From NCBI RefSeq assembly GCF_020886695.1, contig NZ_AP024485.1, forward strand, positions 939,001-1,003,000: a DNA stretch of 64,000 bases, given 5' to 3'. Made by a program: the position numbers and the translations under genes. The notes below the pieces were generated by a model. The model did no database searches, was not told the DNA's origin, and was given only the letters and a program-made list of their open reading frames with translations. The DNA is from Pseudodesulfovibrio sediminis (GTDB lineage: Bacteria; Desulfobacterota; Desulfovibrionia; Desulfovibrionales; Desulfovibrionaceae). Shown one piece after another: positions 1-8,028 of the stretch. Numbering within the stretch: position 1 is the stretch's first letter; the number at the start of each line of letters is the position of its first letter.

Positions 1-457
1 CACGAAAGATATAATTACCCACCTGGGTAACTGCCGGATTGGTAGAGGAATGGGAAACCATGGGCACTCCGGCTTTCTGCAGAACCCTGGCCATGGCCAG
101 GGAGTGAGAGCTCCAGTTGCAGCCCACTACGGCAACGGCTCCGTCGGCCAGGGCCTGACGAGCCGCCCCCGCACTTCCTTCAGCAGTGCTGAGGTTGTCA
201 TATTCGAGAAGTTCAACAGGACGACCGAGGATGCCCCCCTCGTCGTTTATGGTCTTCACGGCGAACCGTGCACCGGAAAAGGAAATCTTGTTCGAGGTAC
301 CGGCTTTGCCTGTCTTGCCGGTGATCATGCCTATCTTGATGGATTGGGCAGCCAGAGTCGGAGCCGCCATGAACGCAACCAGACAAAAGGCCATAAACAA
401 CATCAACCCGGCTGGTACCAGTGTTTCACTCGCGGTCCGTATGGAAAGTACTCTCAT
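1..457 (-). CDS. Branched-chain amino-acid-type ABC substrate-binding protein (N-terminal part)
   Basis: Reading the minus strand from the ATG at 457 gives a long signal peptide with a hydrophobic stretch (LMLFMAFCLVAFMAAPTLA) and then KIGMITGKTGKAG, NDEGGILGRPVEL and a segment ending in SHSSTNPAVTQVGNYIFR. This is the typical start of periplasmic binding proteins of the Peripla_BP_6/LivJ family, which bind leucine-type amino acids, amides or short-chain acids for an ABC importer. An AAGGAG site lies 12 bases upstream of the ATG, a rather long spacing. The gene runs off the window, so about 152 residues are visible and the ligand cannot be judged. Confidence 0.85.
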   Translation of the reverse strand, partial: MRVLSIRTASETLVPAGLMLFMAFCLVAFMAAPTLAAQSIKIGMITGKTGKAGTSNKISFSGARFAVKTINDEGGILGRPVELLEYDNLSTAEGSAGAARQALADGAVAVVGCNWSSHSLAMARVLQKAGVPMVSHSSTNPAVTQVGNYIFR

Positions 458-530
458 TCTGATCAAGCGCTCCTTCTCACAGAGAACAACCCTATACAAA
501 CCAGAGTGTGTTTGCATAGAAGATCAATAC

Positions 531-2099
531 TTAATGCTCTTTAAGCCATTCATAAAACTGGCTTAAACTGAGCTGACGACTGGCAGGCCCGCTGCGAACA
601 TAGAATTCCTCTTTCTTCCCATCCTTCAAAATTGCCGGAACAGGAGCAGGAATACAATGCACTCTGAGCACGGGAATACCGCCCACCTCAATGATTGCGG
701 AATTGATATATCGCGAGAATTCCGCTCCGATGCTTTGATTGACCAGATTATTGAAGTGCAACAAAGCATGATCCGTCGAATCGAGTTGATCCTCGGCAAA
801 ACCGGTGATTTCGCCGTTATCAGCGACCCCTATCAGCAGTGTGCCCCCGTCGGAATTAAGAAATGCGGCCACAGTCTTGAGACTGGCGTGCTCGATTTCA
901 CGACCATTTTTCCCGGACTTCAGGTTGAACCTGAGGGTCTGCTTGAACTCCAACTGATCGTTTTCCCCCCCCTGAACAAGCGCGAGAAGCTCAACGCCTG
1001 TCGACACCATGTGTCGTCTTCGACCAATGGCCTCAATGCGAGTTCTGTTCTTGTGGAGGAAGAACAAGGCGATAGCCCCCAACAGAATCAATCCGGTTGA
1101 AAAAAACTGCAGGAAAGTATCACTGGTCAAACTGGAGACAATGTTTCTGCGCGGCACTGCCACACCAAGTGACATGGTGTCTCCAAACACCGTGAGCGGC
1201 AAAGCATATGCCCACCAGACTTCCCCCTCAGCCGTATAGGAGAACGGTCTCTCTGCTCCACCAGCGGCCAACTGGGAGACAGCTCCCTGAATAACAGGAT
1301 CTTCCAGCTTCTCAGGCTCAAGGGCCTGACTGACCTGATCTCTTTTGACACGTCCCGTATCCGATCCGGTAACCGGAAGCGCCTGCCCATTATTCCAATA
1401 GAGAAAAATTCGTTCAGCCCCGCCACGTTCGGCCCCGGCCAACTGTGAGAGCAGTGCGTCAATGGGGAAAAGGACCGAAAGCATCAACCGATCACCCGCT
1501 TCTGACTCCACCAACGAAGAAGCGGTTATCCAGGTCTCGCTGGAATCATAAAATTTGTTGGAACTGCGCCAATTGATCTGTTCCGGCTTGAGGTGAACAA
1601 ATTCGTCGGCCAGGAAATGGTCCACTTTATCCCAGTCGTACTCCCACCCTTTGTATTTATCGTCGCGGGTTCCATCTTTCCTGTACAATGTCCATGAATT
1701 GGTGGGAGAATCACCACGTTTTGGAATCATTTCGGCCACACTGCCGGCCCGACGAGTAAACATATACCGCAGTCCATGCTCATCGCTGACCATGACCGCA
1801 GAGACCATGGGATGCTTGTCGAGTATCGACTGGAATTCCTTATGCAAATCCGCAGGTTCCAGGGAGGGAATAACCCCGTTGCCAATCTCCGAATTGGAAT
1901 TTGTAACGGCATTGAGCAACACGGTCACCGCCCCGGAAATGCCACGGGCCGAGTTCTCTACCGCCACGACCGCTGCATCAGTGCGTATTTCACGAACTCC
2001 CCAATACCCCAGTGCAACAATGGCGGCCACAGTGAAGATCACGCCATAAAAAAGTATACTGTATAATTTTGTTCCACGAATGGCTTTTATTCCGGACAT
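531..2099 (-). CDS. Membrane-anchored sensor-like protein with C-terminal AlbA_2 (Schlafen-type) domain
   Basis: A 522-residue protein. A first membrane helix lies near residues 11-33 (SILFYGVIFTVAAIVALGYW) and a second near 329-350 (FFSTGLILLGAIALFFL), so residues of about 35-325 should face the periplasm like a Cache-type sensor domain. The cytoplasmic part from about residue 375 carries ENDQLEFKQTLRFNLKSG, FLNSDGGTLLIGVADNGEI and EEFYVRSG, the hallmarks of an AlbA_2 (Schlafen-related putative nucleic-acid or ATP binding) domain. It is the last gene of a tight minus-strand run, two bases after ybeY. A sensor-to-AlbA_2 link suggests that a periplasmic signal is passed to a nucleic-acid-related output, but that is inference. 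No kinase, cyclase or methyl-accepting domain is present. Confidence 0.8.
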   Translation of the reverse strand: MSGIKAIRGTKLYSILFYGVIFTVAAIVALGYWGVREIRTDAAVVAVENSARGISGAVTVLLNAVTNSNSEIGNGVIPSLEPADLHKEFQSILDKHPMVSAVMVSDEHGLRYMFTRRAGSVAEMIPKRGDSPTNSWTLYRKDGTRDDKYKGWEYDWDKVDHFLADEFVHLKPEQINWRSSNKFYDSSETWITASSLVESEAGDRLMLSVLFPIDALLSQLAGAERGGAERIFLYWNNGQALPVTGSDTGRVKRDQVSQALEPEKLEDPVIQGAVSQLAAGGAERPFSYTAEGEVWWAYALPLTVFGDTMSLGVAVPRRNIVSSLTSDTFLQFFSTGLILLGAIALFFLHKNRTRIEAIGRRRHMVSTGVELLALVQGGENDQLEFKQTLRFNLKSGKNGREIEHASLKTVAAFLNSDGGTLLIGVADNGEITGFAEDQLDSTDHALLHFNNLVNQSIGAEFSRYINSAIIEVGGIPVLRVHCIPAPVPAILKDGKKEEFYVRSGPASRQLSLSQFYEWLKEH

Positions 2100-2101
2100 G
2101 C

Positions 2102-2575
2102 CTACACCCCTATCCCGCTATCTGAGAATTCAAGAAGCGCCCTGTCAACCGCCTGATCATTCAACTCGAACATTTCTTCGCTGTGATCAAACCCTGCCAG
2201 ATGAAGAATACCGTGAGCGAGCAGACGGGCCAGATGCTCCAGAGGATGCTGGCCGTACAGATCGGTTTCGCGTCCCAGGGCGTCTACGGACAGGGCCAGC
2301 TCGCCGAGAAACAACGAATCCTCATCAGAAGCATTGAGCGGGGAATCTGCCTCATGCGCGGGAAAACTGAGAATATTGGTCGGCCCCACACATCCGAGAT
2401 ACTCCTGATTGAGCCGGGCGATCTCCTGATCATCAACCAGCGTCAAAGAAAACGTGCGTCCTTCCAGGTCCAGCGCTTCAAGCAGCACTGCCGACAGCGC
2501 CCGCAACTCACTTCCGGACAGGGCAAACCTCGGGTCCAGCCGGGTTTCGCGAAGTATGGTCACCTGCTCGTTCAT
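2102..2575 (-). CDS. ybeY: Endoribonuclease YbeY (rRNA maturation)
   Basis: A 157-residue protein with the zinc-binding signature HGILHLAGFDHSEE (H-x3-H-x5-H) near residues 120-133 and the upstream TNILSFPA motif, both diagnostic of YbeY/UPF0054. YbeY is a single-strand-specific metallo-endoribonuclease in 16S rRNA 3' processing and 70S ribosome quality control. Its length is normal. It follows phoH with two bases between, the usual phoH-ybeY pairing in bacteria. The gene downstream is usually lnt or corC; here it is an AlbA_2 membrane protein. Confidence 0.96.
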   Translation of the reverse strand: MNEQVTILRETRLDPRFALSGSELRALSAVLLEALDLEGRTFSLTLVDDQEIARLNQEYLGCVGPTNILSFPAHEADSPLNASDEDSLFLGELALSVDALGRETDLYGQHPLEHLARLLAHGILHLAGFDHSEEMFELNDQAVDRALLEFSDSGIGV

Positions 2576-2577
2576 GC

Positions 2578-3546
2578 CTATCCCTTGTCCGCCTCATATT
2601 TGTCATAGGCGCGGACAATACGTCCCACAAGCGGATGACGAATGACGTCCTGCTCATCAAAAACAATGCAGGACACGCCTTTGACGTTTTCAAGAATACG
2701 GCGCGCGTGCAGCAACCCGGACTTGGCATGGGAAGGCAGATCAATCTGGGTGACATCTCCGGTGATGACCGCTTTGGACCCGAAGCCAAGACGAGTCAGA
2801 AACATCTTCATCTGTTCCGGCGTAGTGTTCTGGGCCTCATCAAGGATGATAAACGCATCATTCAGTGTCCGTCCGCGCATGAAAGCCAGAGGCGCGATCT
2901 CAATGATCCCCGACTCCTGATAATCCTCTACTTTGGAGAAATCGAGCATATCGTGCAGGGCGTCGTACAACGGACGCAGGTACGGATTAATTTTTTCAGC
3001 CAGATCCCCTGGCAGGAAGCCAAGCTTCTCCCCCGCCTCCACAGCCGGTCGTGTCAGGACGATACGTTTAACCTCACGCCGGGCCAACGCCCCAACAGCC
3101 ATGGCCACGGCCAGATAGGTCTTGCCCGTACCAGCCGGTCCAATGCCGAAGGTCATGTCGGAATCACGGATGGCATCCAGATATTCACGTTGATTCAATG
3201 ACTTTGGAGAAACCGTCCTCTTGCCCGAGGTCGCATACACGTCGCCTTTGAAGACCTCTCCCACATCGGCGGACGGCTGACGCTCCAGCACCCGGCAGGC
3301 GAAATCAACGTCCTGCGGATAGATGGACTTGCCCTTCTTGATCATGGCGTACAGCTGAGTCAGTACCTGTGAAGCAAGGTCGCATTTGCCTTCATCGCCA
3401 TCGTCACACTGTATGGCTACCGAGTTGCCCCGGCTGTTGATGTGAACGCCAAGACGCTCCCCCAGCAGTTTAAGGTGCTGATTGTGCGGACCGAAAAGCT
3501 GGCTGGCCATATGGCCATCGTCAAATTCAAGTTTGAAGGCAGACAG
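2578..3546 (-). CDS. phoH: PhoH-family ATPase, probable CTG start
   Basis: A PhoH/YbeZ-type protein with Walker A GPAGTGKTYLA and Walker B AFIILDEAQNTT, thought to act as an RNA-linked ATPase with YbeY. The first ATG is at 3510, but the same frame continues upstream with LSAFKLEFDDGH, which resembles the FKLEFDD segment normally found before the QLFGPHN motif. The frame closes at the TAA of the permease gene (3562-3564), and no ATG, GTG or TTG lies between. A CTG at 3544-3546 sits seven bases after GGAGGA, so I take it as the start, giving 322 residues. If the ATG at 3510 were used the protein would be 310 residues and have no clear ribosome-binding site. Confidence 0.9.
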   Translation of the reverse strand: MSAFKLEFDDGHMASQLFGPHNQHLKLLGERLGVHINSRGNSVAIQCDDGDEGKCDLASQVLTQLYAMIKKGKSIYPQDVDFACRVLERQPSADVGEVFKGDVYATSGKRTVSPKSLNQREYLDAIRDSDMTFGIGPAGTGKTYLAVAMAVGALARREVKRIVLTRPAVEAGEKLGFLPGDLAEKINPYLRPLYDALHDMLDFSKVEDYQESGIIEIAPLAFMRGRTLNDAFIILDEAQNTTPEQMKMFLTRLGFGSKAVITGDVTQIDLPSHAKSGLLHARRILENVKGVSCIVFDEQDVIRHPLVGRIVRAYDKYEADKG

Positions 3547-3560
3547 TTTGGATTCCTCCG
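3544..3560 (-). promoter_or_regulatory. Ribosome-binding site that decides the phoH CTG start
   Basis: On the minus strand CGGAGGA is followed by ATCCAAA and then CTG TCT GCC TTC. The GGAGGA core is seven bases from CTG, ideal spacing, whereas the ATG 36 bases further on has no purine-rich site in front. The site begins one base after the TAA of the upstream permease gene, so coupling is likely. Confidence 0.6.
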
Positions 3561-3561
3561 A

Positions 3562-4326
3562 TTAGACTTTCTTACGCAAAAACATCCACGAGCACGCCTT
3601 TCTTTCCAGCAGATTGGCGATTTCATACAGCGCCGCACCCATAATGGACATGCCCAGTATTCCCGAGAACATGGTCAGATAATCCATGGCGCCCCAAGCG
3701 TCCATAATCATATATCCCAGCCCCCGGGTGGTGGCAAAGGATTCCACAAAGAAAAGAACGGCCACAGACACCCCCGTGCCCAGTCGCAACGCCGTGAATC
3801 CATGGGGTAATGCCGCGGGCAGCAAAACTTCGAGAAGGATATCCATCCGGGTGCCGCCGAGAGACAAAACGGAATCATAATACTTCGGATGGATGGAACG
3901 GACGCCATCGCGCGTGGTAACCAGAATCTGGTAACCGAGAATGAGTCCAATCATGGCGATCTTGGAGACATCGCCCATACCGAGCAGGAGCAGGAAAACC
4001 GGCAGCAGCACTATCTTGGGGATAGGATATGTCAGGAAAATAAACGGTGCCAGAACCGCATCCACGCGCTTCATGCTGCCCATGAGCAACCCAAGCGGAA
4101 ATGCGGTACACCATGCCAGGACCATGGCCATGACAGCCCGATATCCGCTCACGAAAAAATGCTCCCAGAAAAGCGGCGTCCCCATGGCCGAGACAAAGGC
4201 GGATACGGCGTCTTCCGGGTGCGGCAGAATAACTCCGCCAAGCGCCAGGGCCGCGAGCTTCCACAAAAGGCCGATTGCGAGAATGACCAAACCATATCTG
4301 AGGCAGGGTTTCCAAAGCATTACCAT
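3562..4326 (-). CDS. ABC transporter permease, TauC/SsuC/ThiX type
   Basis: Polytopic inner-membrane protein of 254 residues with the binding-protein-dependent transport motif near the middle (about LGYQILVTTRDGVRSIHPK) and six predicted helices. It belongs to the nitrate/sulfonate/taurine/pyrimidine-precursor permease group. I start it at the ATG at 4326, four bases after GGAGG, rather than at the longer frame from 4392 that would run deep into the ATPase gene. With this start the ATPase stop and the permease start overlap by seven bases. It works with the ATPase at 4320-5054 and the binding protein at 5058-5984. Confidence 0.9.
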   Translation of the reverse strand: MVMLWKPCLRYGLVILAIGLLWKLAALALGGVILPHPEDAVSAFVSAMGTPLFWEHFFVSGYRAVMAMVLAWCTAFPLGLLMGSMKRVDAVLAPFIFLTYPIPKIVLLPVFLLLLGMGDVSKIAMIGLILGYQILVTTRDGVRSIHPKYYDSVLSLGGTRMDILLEVLLPAALPHGFTALRLGTGVSVAVLFFVESFATTRGLGYMIMDAWGAMDYLTMFSGILGMSIMGAALYEIANLLERKACSWMFLRKKV

Positions 4327-5054
4327 TGAGCCTCCACCGTGCGCCGCAGTTCCTTCAAAAGCGAGAAGGCTTCTTCGGTCTCGAGGATGCACGAATCTCC
4401 AAAGCCGGGATTGTCAAAAAGCGCAACCGGACGGGCCGGACGGTCGGACATGACCATGATCCGTTTGCCCAGGACCACCGCCTCCTCAAGGGAGTGCGTG
4501 ACGAGCACATACGGAACCTTTTTCTGCTTCCAGAGATCGAGCAAGGCATGTTGCAAGCGCTCTCGCGTCAGGGCATCAAGCGAAGAAAACGGCTCGTCCA
4601 GCAACATGAGCCGAGGTCTGGTGACAAAGGCCCGGGCAATGGCCACCCGCTGTTGTTCTCCACCACTCAGGGTTGCGGGATAATCAGCATCACGCCCAAC
4701 GATCCCCACTTCGGCCAACTGAGCCCGCGCCCTCTCCAGCCGTTCACGCTTGCCTACACCTTGAATTTTAAGCCCCAAGGCCACGTTGTCAACGACACTA
4801 CGCCACGGCAACAGGCCATAATCCTGCAAAATGATGGAGATATCCGACTGGGGTTGCATGATCAGCTCTCCATCGAGCAAGACCTCCCCCCTGTCCGGCA
4901 ACGTCAGCCCGCTCAACATATAGAGCAGGGTCGTCTTGCCGCAGCCGGACGGACCGACAACAGCCAGCGTCTCCTGGCTATCCAAAGAGAACGAAACATC
5001 CTGAATGACGGTCTGGCCGTCAAAGGACTTGATCAGAGTATCTGCTGTCAGCAT
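4320..5054 (-). CDS. ABC transporter ATP-binding protein, SsuB/TauB/ThiZ type
   Basis: A 244-residue ATPase with Walker A GPSGCGKTTLL, Q-loop ILQDYGLLPW, signature LSGGEQQRVAIARAF and Walker B LMLLDEPFSSLD. The sequence and the neighbouring NMT1-like binding protein place it in the nitrate/sulfonate/taurine/thiamine-precursor importer family. It begins three bases after the binding-protein gene and overlaps the permease gene, so all three are co-expressed. Confidence 0.93.
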   Translation of the reverse strand: MLTADTLIKSFDGQTVIQDVSFSLDSQETLAVVGPSGCGKTTLLYMLSGLTLPDRGEVLLDGELIMQPQSDISIILQDYGLLPWRSVVDNVALGLKIQGVGKRERLERARAQLAEVGIVGRDADYPATLSGGEQQRVAIARAFVTRPRLMLLDEPFSSLDALTRERLQHALLDLWKQKKVPYVLVTHSLEEAVVLGKRIMVMSDRPARPVALFDNPGFGDSCILETEEAFSLLKELRRTVEAQW

Positions 5055-5057
5055 GAA

Positions 5058-5984
5058 CTACGGTTTGATAGGAGAAAGCGCTGTCTCATTGGAGATCTTT
5101 TTCTTCAATAATCCCTTGGCCATCATCCATTCCTGCACGTCATCCAGCTCGGCTGCCGTGGGGAGCTTGGGCATGGGGAAGGGGTAAATGGGAAACTTGG
5201 AAACCAGCGGCGGTGGAATACGACAGGTCTCTGCCATGAGACTGCGGTACGCTTCCGGGTTTTCGGCCAGACGTTGAACCGCTTCCTTGTAGGCAGCAAC
5301 GAATTGCGTATATCCCTTGCCCCCGTCTTCATAATATTTGGCATTCAGGAAAAGCACAGTGAGGGGCATATCGAGATTTTCTGCCGTGGTCAGGATGCCG
5401 CCGCCCTTGAGACGGGTCAGGGTCAACAACGGTTCAGGCAGTAACGCGCTGTCAATCTGATCAGTCATGAGCATCTGCATGCGGATAGGCACTTTCTTGA
5501 TTTCAACCGGTACGAAATGGCCGCGATTGACTTTCAGATGATCTTCCATCTTATCGGCCAGATACTCCATGATGGTGGACTTGGACAGACCGAGCTTGCG
5601 CCCTTTCATGTCACCCAGGTCACGATCTTTGCAGGCCGGTGAAAGCGCGATGCCGAACATGGGATAGCCCGGCGTGGTGCGCCAGGAAGTCAAGGCAATA
5701 CGCATGGGCACGCCCTGGTTGATAAGCATATAGGTCGCGATCAGATCACCGAACGCTCCGTCAAGCTGGCCGGTCTGTATGGCTGTATCGCGTTCAAGGG
5801 CGGACATGAACTTAACCAACTCCACATTGAGACCATGCTTCTCAAAAAGCCCATCTCTGGAGGCGACGTGCAACGGCAACGAATCAATGACCGGCAGAAC
5901 ACCGAATCGAATGGTCATATTCTCAGCGTGTACAGGCAGGCTGAACACGAGGAGACAAAGAGCTGTAAGTACAATTTTTTTCAT
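5058..5984 (-). CDS. NMT1/THI5-like ABC substrate-binding protein
   Basis: A 308-residue periplasmic protein with a clean signal peptide (MKKIVLTALCLLVFSLPVHA) and an NMT1/THI5-like fold: IRFGVLPVIDSLPLHVASRDG, then GRKLGLSKSTIMEY. The family binds thiamine-pyrimidine precursors, sulfonates, nitrate or similar small anions, and the ligand cannot be told from the sequence. It is the first gene of the minus-strand run that continues through the ATPase, permease, phoH, ybeY and the AlbA_2 protein. I see no TPP-riboswitch-like element in the short leader, so a thiamine role is not supported by regulation. Confidence 0.9.
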   Translation of the reverse strand: MKKIVLTALCLLVFSLPVHAENMTIRFGVLPVIDSLPLHVASRDGLFEKHGLNVELVKFMSALERDTAIQTGQLDGAFGDLIATYMLINQGVPMRIALTSWRTTPGYPMFGIALSPACKDRDLGDMKGRKLGLSKSTIMEYLADKMEDHLKVNRGHFVPVEIKKVPIRMQMLMTDQIDSALLPEPLLTLTRLKGGGILTTAENLDMPLTVLFLNAKYYEDGGKGYTQFVAAYKEAVQRLAENPEAYRSLMAETCRIPPPLVSKFPIYPFPMPKLPTAAELDDVQEWMMAKGLLKKKISNETALSPIKP

Positions 5985-6026
5985 TCTGTTTCCCCTTCAT
6001 TTTGCTGGAATTCATCTAGCACGGGA

Positions 6027-6070
6027 GCAAAGGAAAGAAAAGGCAGTGCAATCGTTGATTGCACTGCCTT
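6027..6070 (-). terminator. Rho-independent terminator (minus strand)
   Basis: A perfect 14-bp stem (AAGGCAGTGCAATC pairing with GATTGCACTGCCTT, 6040-6053 and 6057-6070) with a three-base loop, followed on the minus strand by a T-rich tail (TTTTCTTTCCTTT). It should end transcription of the broken lipoprotein gene at 6145-6775, or act as an attenuator ahead of the ABC importer, whose start codon is only 55 bases on. Confidence 0.8.
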
Positions 6071-6144
6071 GAGATCGAAAAATACTGCTTGAGACGTTGC
6101 CCTGTGAAGACTGTACAGGCTACTCCACACCCAACATCAATGCC

Positions 6145-6775
6145 CTATGAGCCTTCAATTCTTTGGGCAAAATGCTCCCTCAAAAAGTTCTTGATCGAAT
6201 CGGGACTCGCACTGACTTCAGCAGGCAAATCTTCATAGTTGTACGCATAAATGGTACGAACCAGAACATTGAAACTACTCTTCCGGACAACAGAGTAAAC
6301 GACATATCCAGGACCGGAGTTGGCATAGCCCTTTTCAACAAGGAATTGTTTAAAAGGATCATACACTTGGGACGCCTCTTTATACCAAAACGCTCCAAAA
6401 TTTTCCTTACATCTTTGTCCGGCCAACACGATTTCTTCTCCATCAGGTGGAGCCCACCCGCCATCTCTCAAGATATGACGTAAAAAAATACAGATTTCAA
6501 CCGGTACATTTCCTGACTTTTTTTGTAAGAAACATTTCGACTGAAGTACTCACTTTATGAGATTTATCAAACAGCATCCCCGACTGGCCTACATACGACG
6601 CATTTTCAGAAAATTCCGGCGACCCCACATAGTGAAAATCATCAGTAAGCGAAAACATCGTGTCCATTGCAGTCGGAGAAACATCTGTCGCGGTCTGCTT
6701 CCCATTGCAACCAACAAGAACAAAAAACATGAATATACATGCAACAATCAAAACATTCTTCACGGTACGACCCAC
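6145..6775 (-). pseudogene. Lipoprotein gene interrupted by a one-base frameshift at an A7 run
   Basis: Two minus-strand frames form one protein if a single base is skipped. The first (6775-6497) starts at GTG 6775, or at GTG 6763 which gives a more usual MKNVLIVACIFMFF signal peptide, and has a lipobox ending LVGC. It runs to MFLTKK and then meets a stop shortly after a run of seven A (6518-6524). Removing one A gives MFLTKKSGNVPVEI and joins the second frame (from about 6471 to 6145), which ends in HFAQRIEGS. The joined product is about 209 residues, a predicted outer- or inner-membrane lipoprotein of unknown function. It may be a true mutation, a sequencing error or productive slippage. 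I do not recognise the family. Confidence 0.75.
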
Positions 6776-6855
6776 TATCTAAACATTAAAAAAGACAATA
6801 CATCGTATTAGACAGGCGAATAAAAGAAAATAGATTTTTAAAGAGTTCTTTATGC

Positions 6856-7935
6856 TTATTCATGATCATGGTCATGTGTATTGATAAAACTTTTTGCAAC
6901 CAACCCAAGAACAATAACAGCACCGACAACACCTACCCAATGAGGCAGGATTTCGTCCACGTCAGACACCACCGCACGAATATCAAGGCCAAGCGATTCG
7001 TAAAGTCGATCTACCAGCCATGCGAGCGCCAGTGAACAAATAATGATGGACAGAACATAGAGTCCGGCTGCATGTTTTCCCAAGGTCTTGAGCATAACAG
7101 TGATAGTCGCTCCATTGGTCGCGGGCCCGGCCAACAGAAAGACCAGTGCTGCACCTGGAGACAATCCCTTGAGCAGCAGAGACGCCGCGATCGGCGTGGA
7201 AGCCGTGGCGCAGACATAGAGCGGGAGAGCCACGATCAGCATGACCAGATAGGAAAGAAACCCTGTCCCCACATAGGTATCAAGCGTATTGGCTGGAACA
7301 ACGGCAGAAATAATGCCGGCTATGAGGACGCCAAGAAGCAGCCAACGGCCGATATCCGCTATCATTTCGTCAAAGGCATACTCCATTCCAACCTTGAATC
7401 GATCCCATGCGCCCGCGCCTTGAGAAACACCACAGGAAGAACCGGAGCAGCCGCACCCGCTCCCTCCGCAACCACCTTCCGGCGTTACGAGGCTCTTCAA
7501 AGGCAACGGCGCATCTTCTTTGTCAGGAAAGACATTGATCAGAATCCCTGCGAAAATGGCGGTGACAGAAGCGGCAACCGGGCGGATGACCGTCATGATC
7601 GGGTCGATGAGCGCATAGGTCACGGCCATGGAGTCCACGCCGGTTTCAGGAGTGGAAATCATGAACGCGGTGGTTGCCCCCTTGCTTGCTCCCTGCCGAC
7701 GCAAGCCAAGCGCCGTGGGAAGTACGCCACAGGAGCACAATGGCAACGGAACGCCAATGACGGCCGCCTTGAACACAGACCAGACAGATCGTTTGCCCAG
7801 GTGTTTGGCCATGAAAGAATCCGGCACATATCCCTTGAGCAGCCCTGCGACAAAAAAACCGAACAGGACGTATGGAGACGCCTCCACAAGCACATTCCAC
7901 GACTCAACGACTATATTCACCATAATATCAAACAT
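6856..7935 (-). CDS. Permease of the DUF318/ArsP superfamily, probable Cu/Zn-type efflux (SO_0444-like)
   Basis: A 359-residue membrane protein with about eight helices in two halves, each carrying a conserved gating motif (GVPLPLCSCGVLPTALGLR and the second-half AGPATNGATI). Between the halves is a Cys/Gly-rich loop (GGCGGSGCGCSGSSCG, about residues 153-170), and the protein ends in alternating Asp-His (HDHDHE). Such metal-binding loops occur in the SO_0444-type Cu/Zn efflux branch and are less typical of organoarsenical ArsP. The adjacent SmtB-type repressor with a matching operator supports a metal role. The start at 7935 follows GGAGAGTGAGATAA. Substrate is inferred. Confidence 0.8.
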   Translation of the reverse strand: MFDIMVNIVVESWNVLVEASPYVLFGFFVAGLLKGYVPDSFMAKHLGKRSVWSVFKAAVIGVPLPLCSCGVLPTALGLRRQGASKGATTAFMISTPETGVDSMAVTYALIDPIMTVIRPVAASVTAIFAGILINVFPDKEDAPLPLKSLVTPEGGCGGSGCGCSGSSCGVSQGAGAWDRFKVGMEYAFDEMIADIGRWLLLGVLIAGIISAVVPANTLDTYVGTGFLSYLVMLIVALPLYVCATASTPIAASLLLKGLSPGAALVFLLAGPATNGATITVMLKTLGKHAAGLYVLSIIICSLALAWLVDRLYESLGLDIRAVVSDVDEILPHWVGVVGAVIVLGLVAKSFINTHDHDHE

Positions 7936-7962
7936 TTATCTCACTCTCCACAAAACAAATAC

Positions 7963-7978
7963 ATGAGTAGTTATTCAT
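7963..7978 (-). promoter_or_regulatory. Operator copy 1, ahead of the efflux permease
   Basis: ATGAGTAGTTATTCAT, an imperfect ATGAnTA-N2-TAnTCAT dyad matching 14 of 16 bases with the copy at 8382-8397 upstream of the repressor. It lies 28 bases before the permease start and just after a TATTAT hexamer on the minus strand, so it could block an internal promoter. The arrangement resembles SmtB/ArsR-family 12-2-12 operators. Confidence 0.7.
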
Positions 7979-7987
7979 AAATAATAC

Positions 7988-8028
7988 AAAAAAAAAGAGG
8001 GAGGGGGTAGCCCTCTACCCCTCTTCCC
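7988..8028 (-). terminator. Intrinsic terminator overlapping the repressor stop codon
   Basis: The minus strand has a GGGGTAG / CTACCCC stem with an AGGG loop, extended by G/C pairs, followed by nine T. The TAG stop of the ArsR-family gene lies inside the hairpin. This separates the repressor transcript from the permease, which then depends on read-through or its own promoter. Confidence 0.75.

Noticed and set aside
50-566. Two plus-strand frames of 164 and 126 codons at the window start
   Set aside because: They are antisense to a clear binding-protein gene on the minus strand.
5985-6039. TPP riboswitch for the NMT1-like importer
   Set aside because: The space is too short and the conserved CUGAGA elements are absent.
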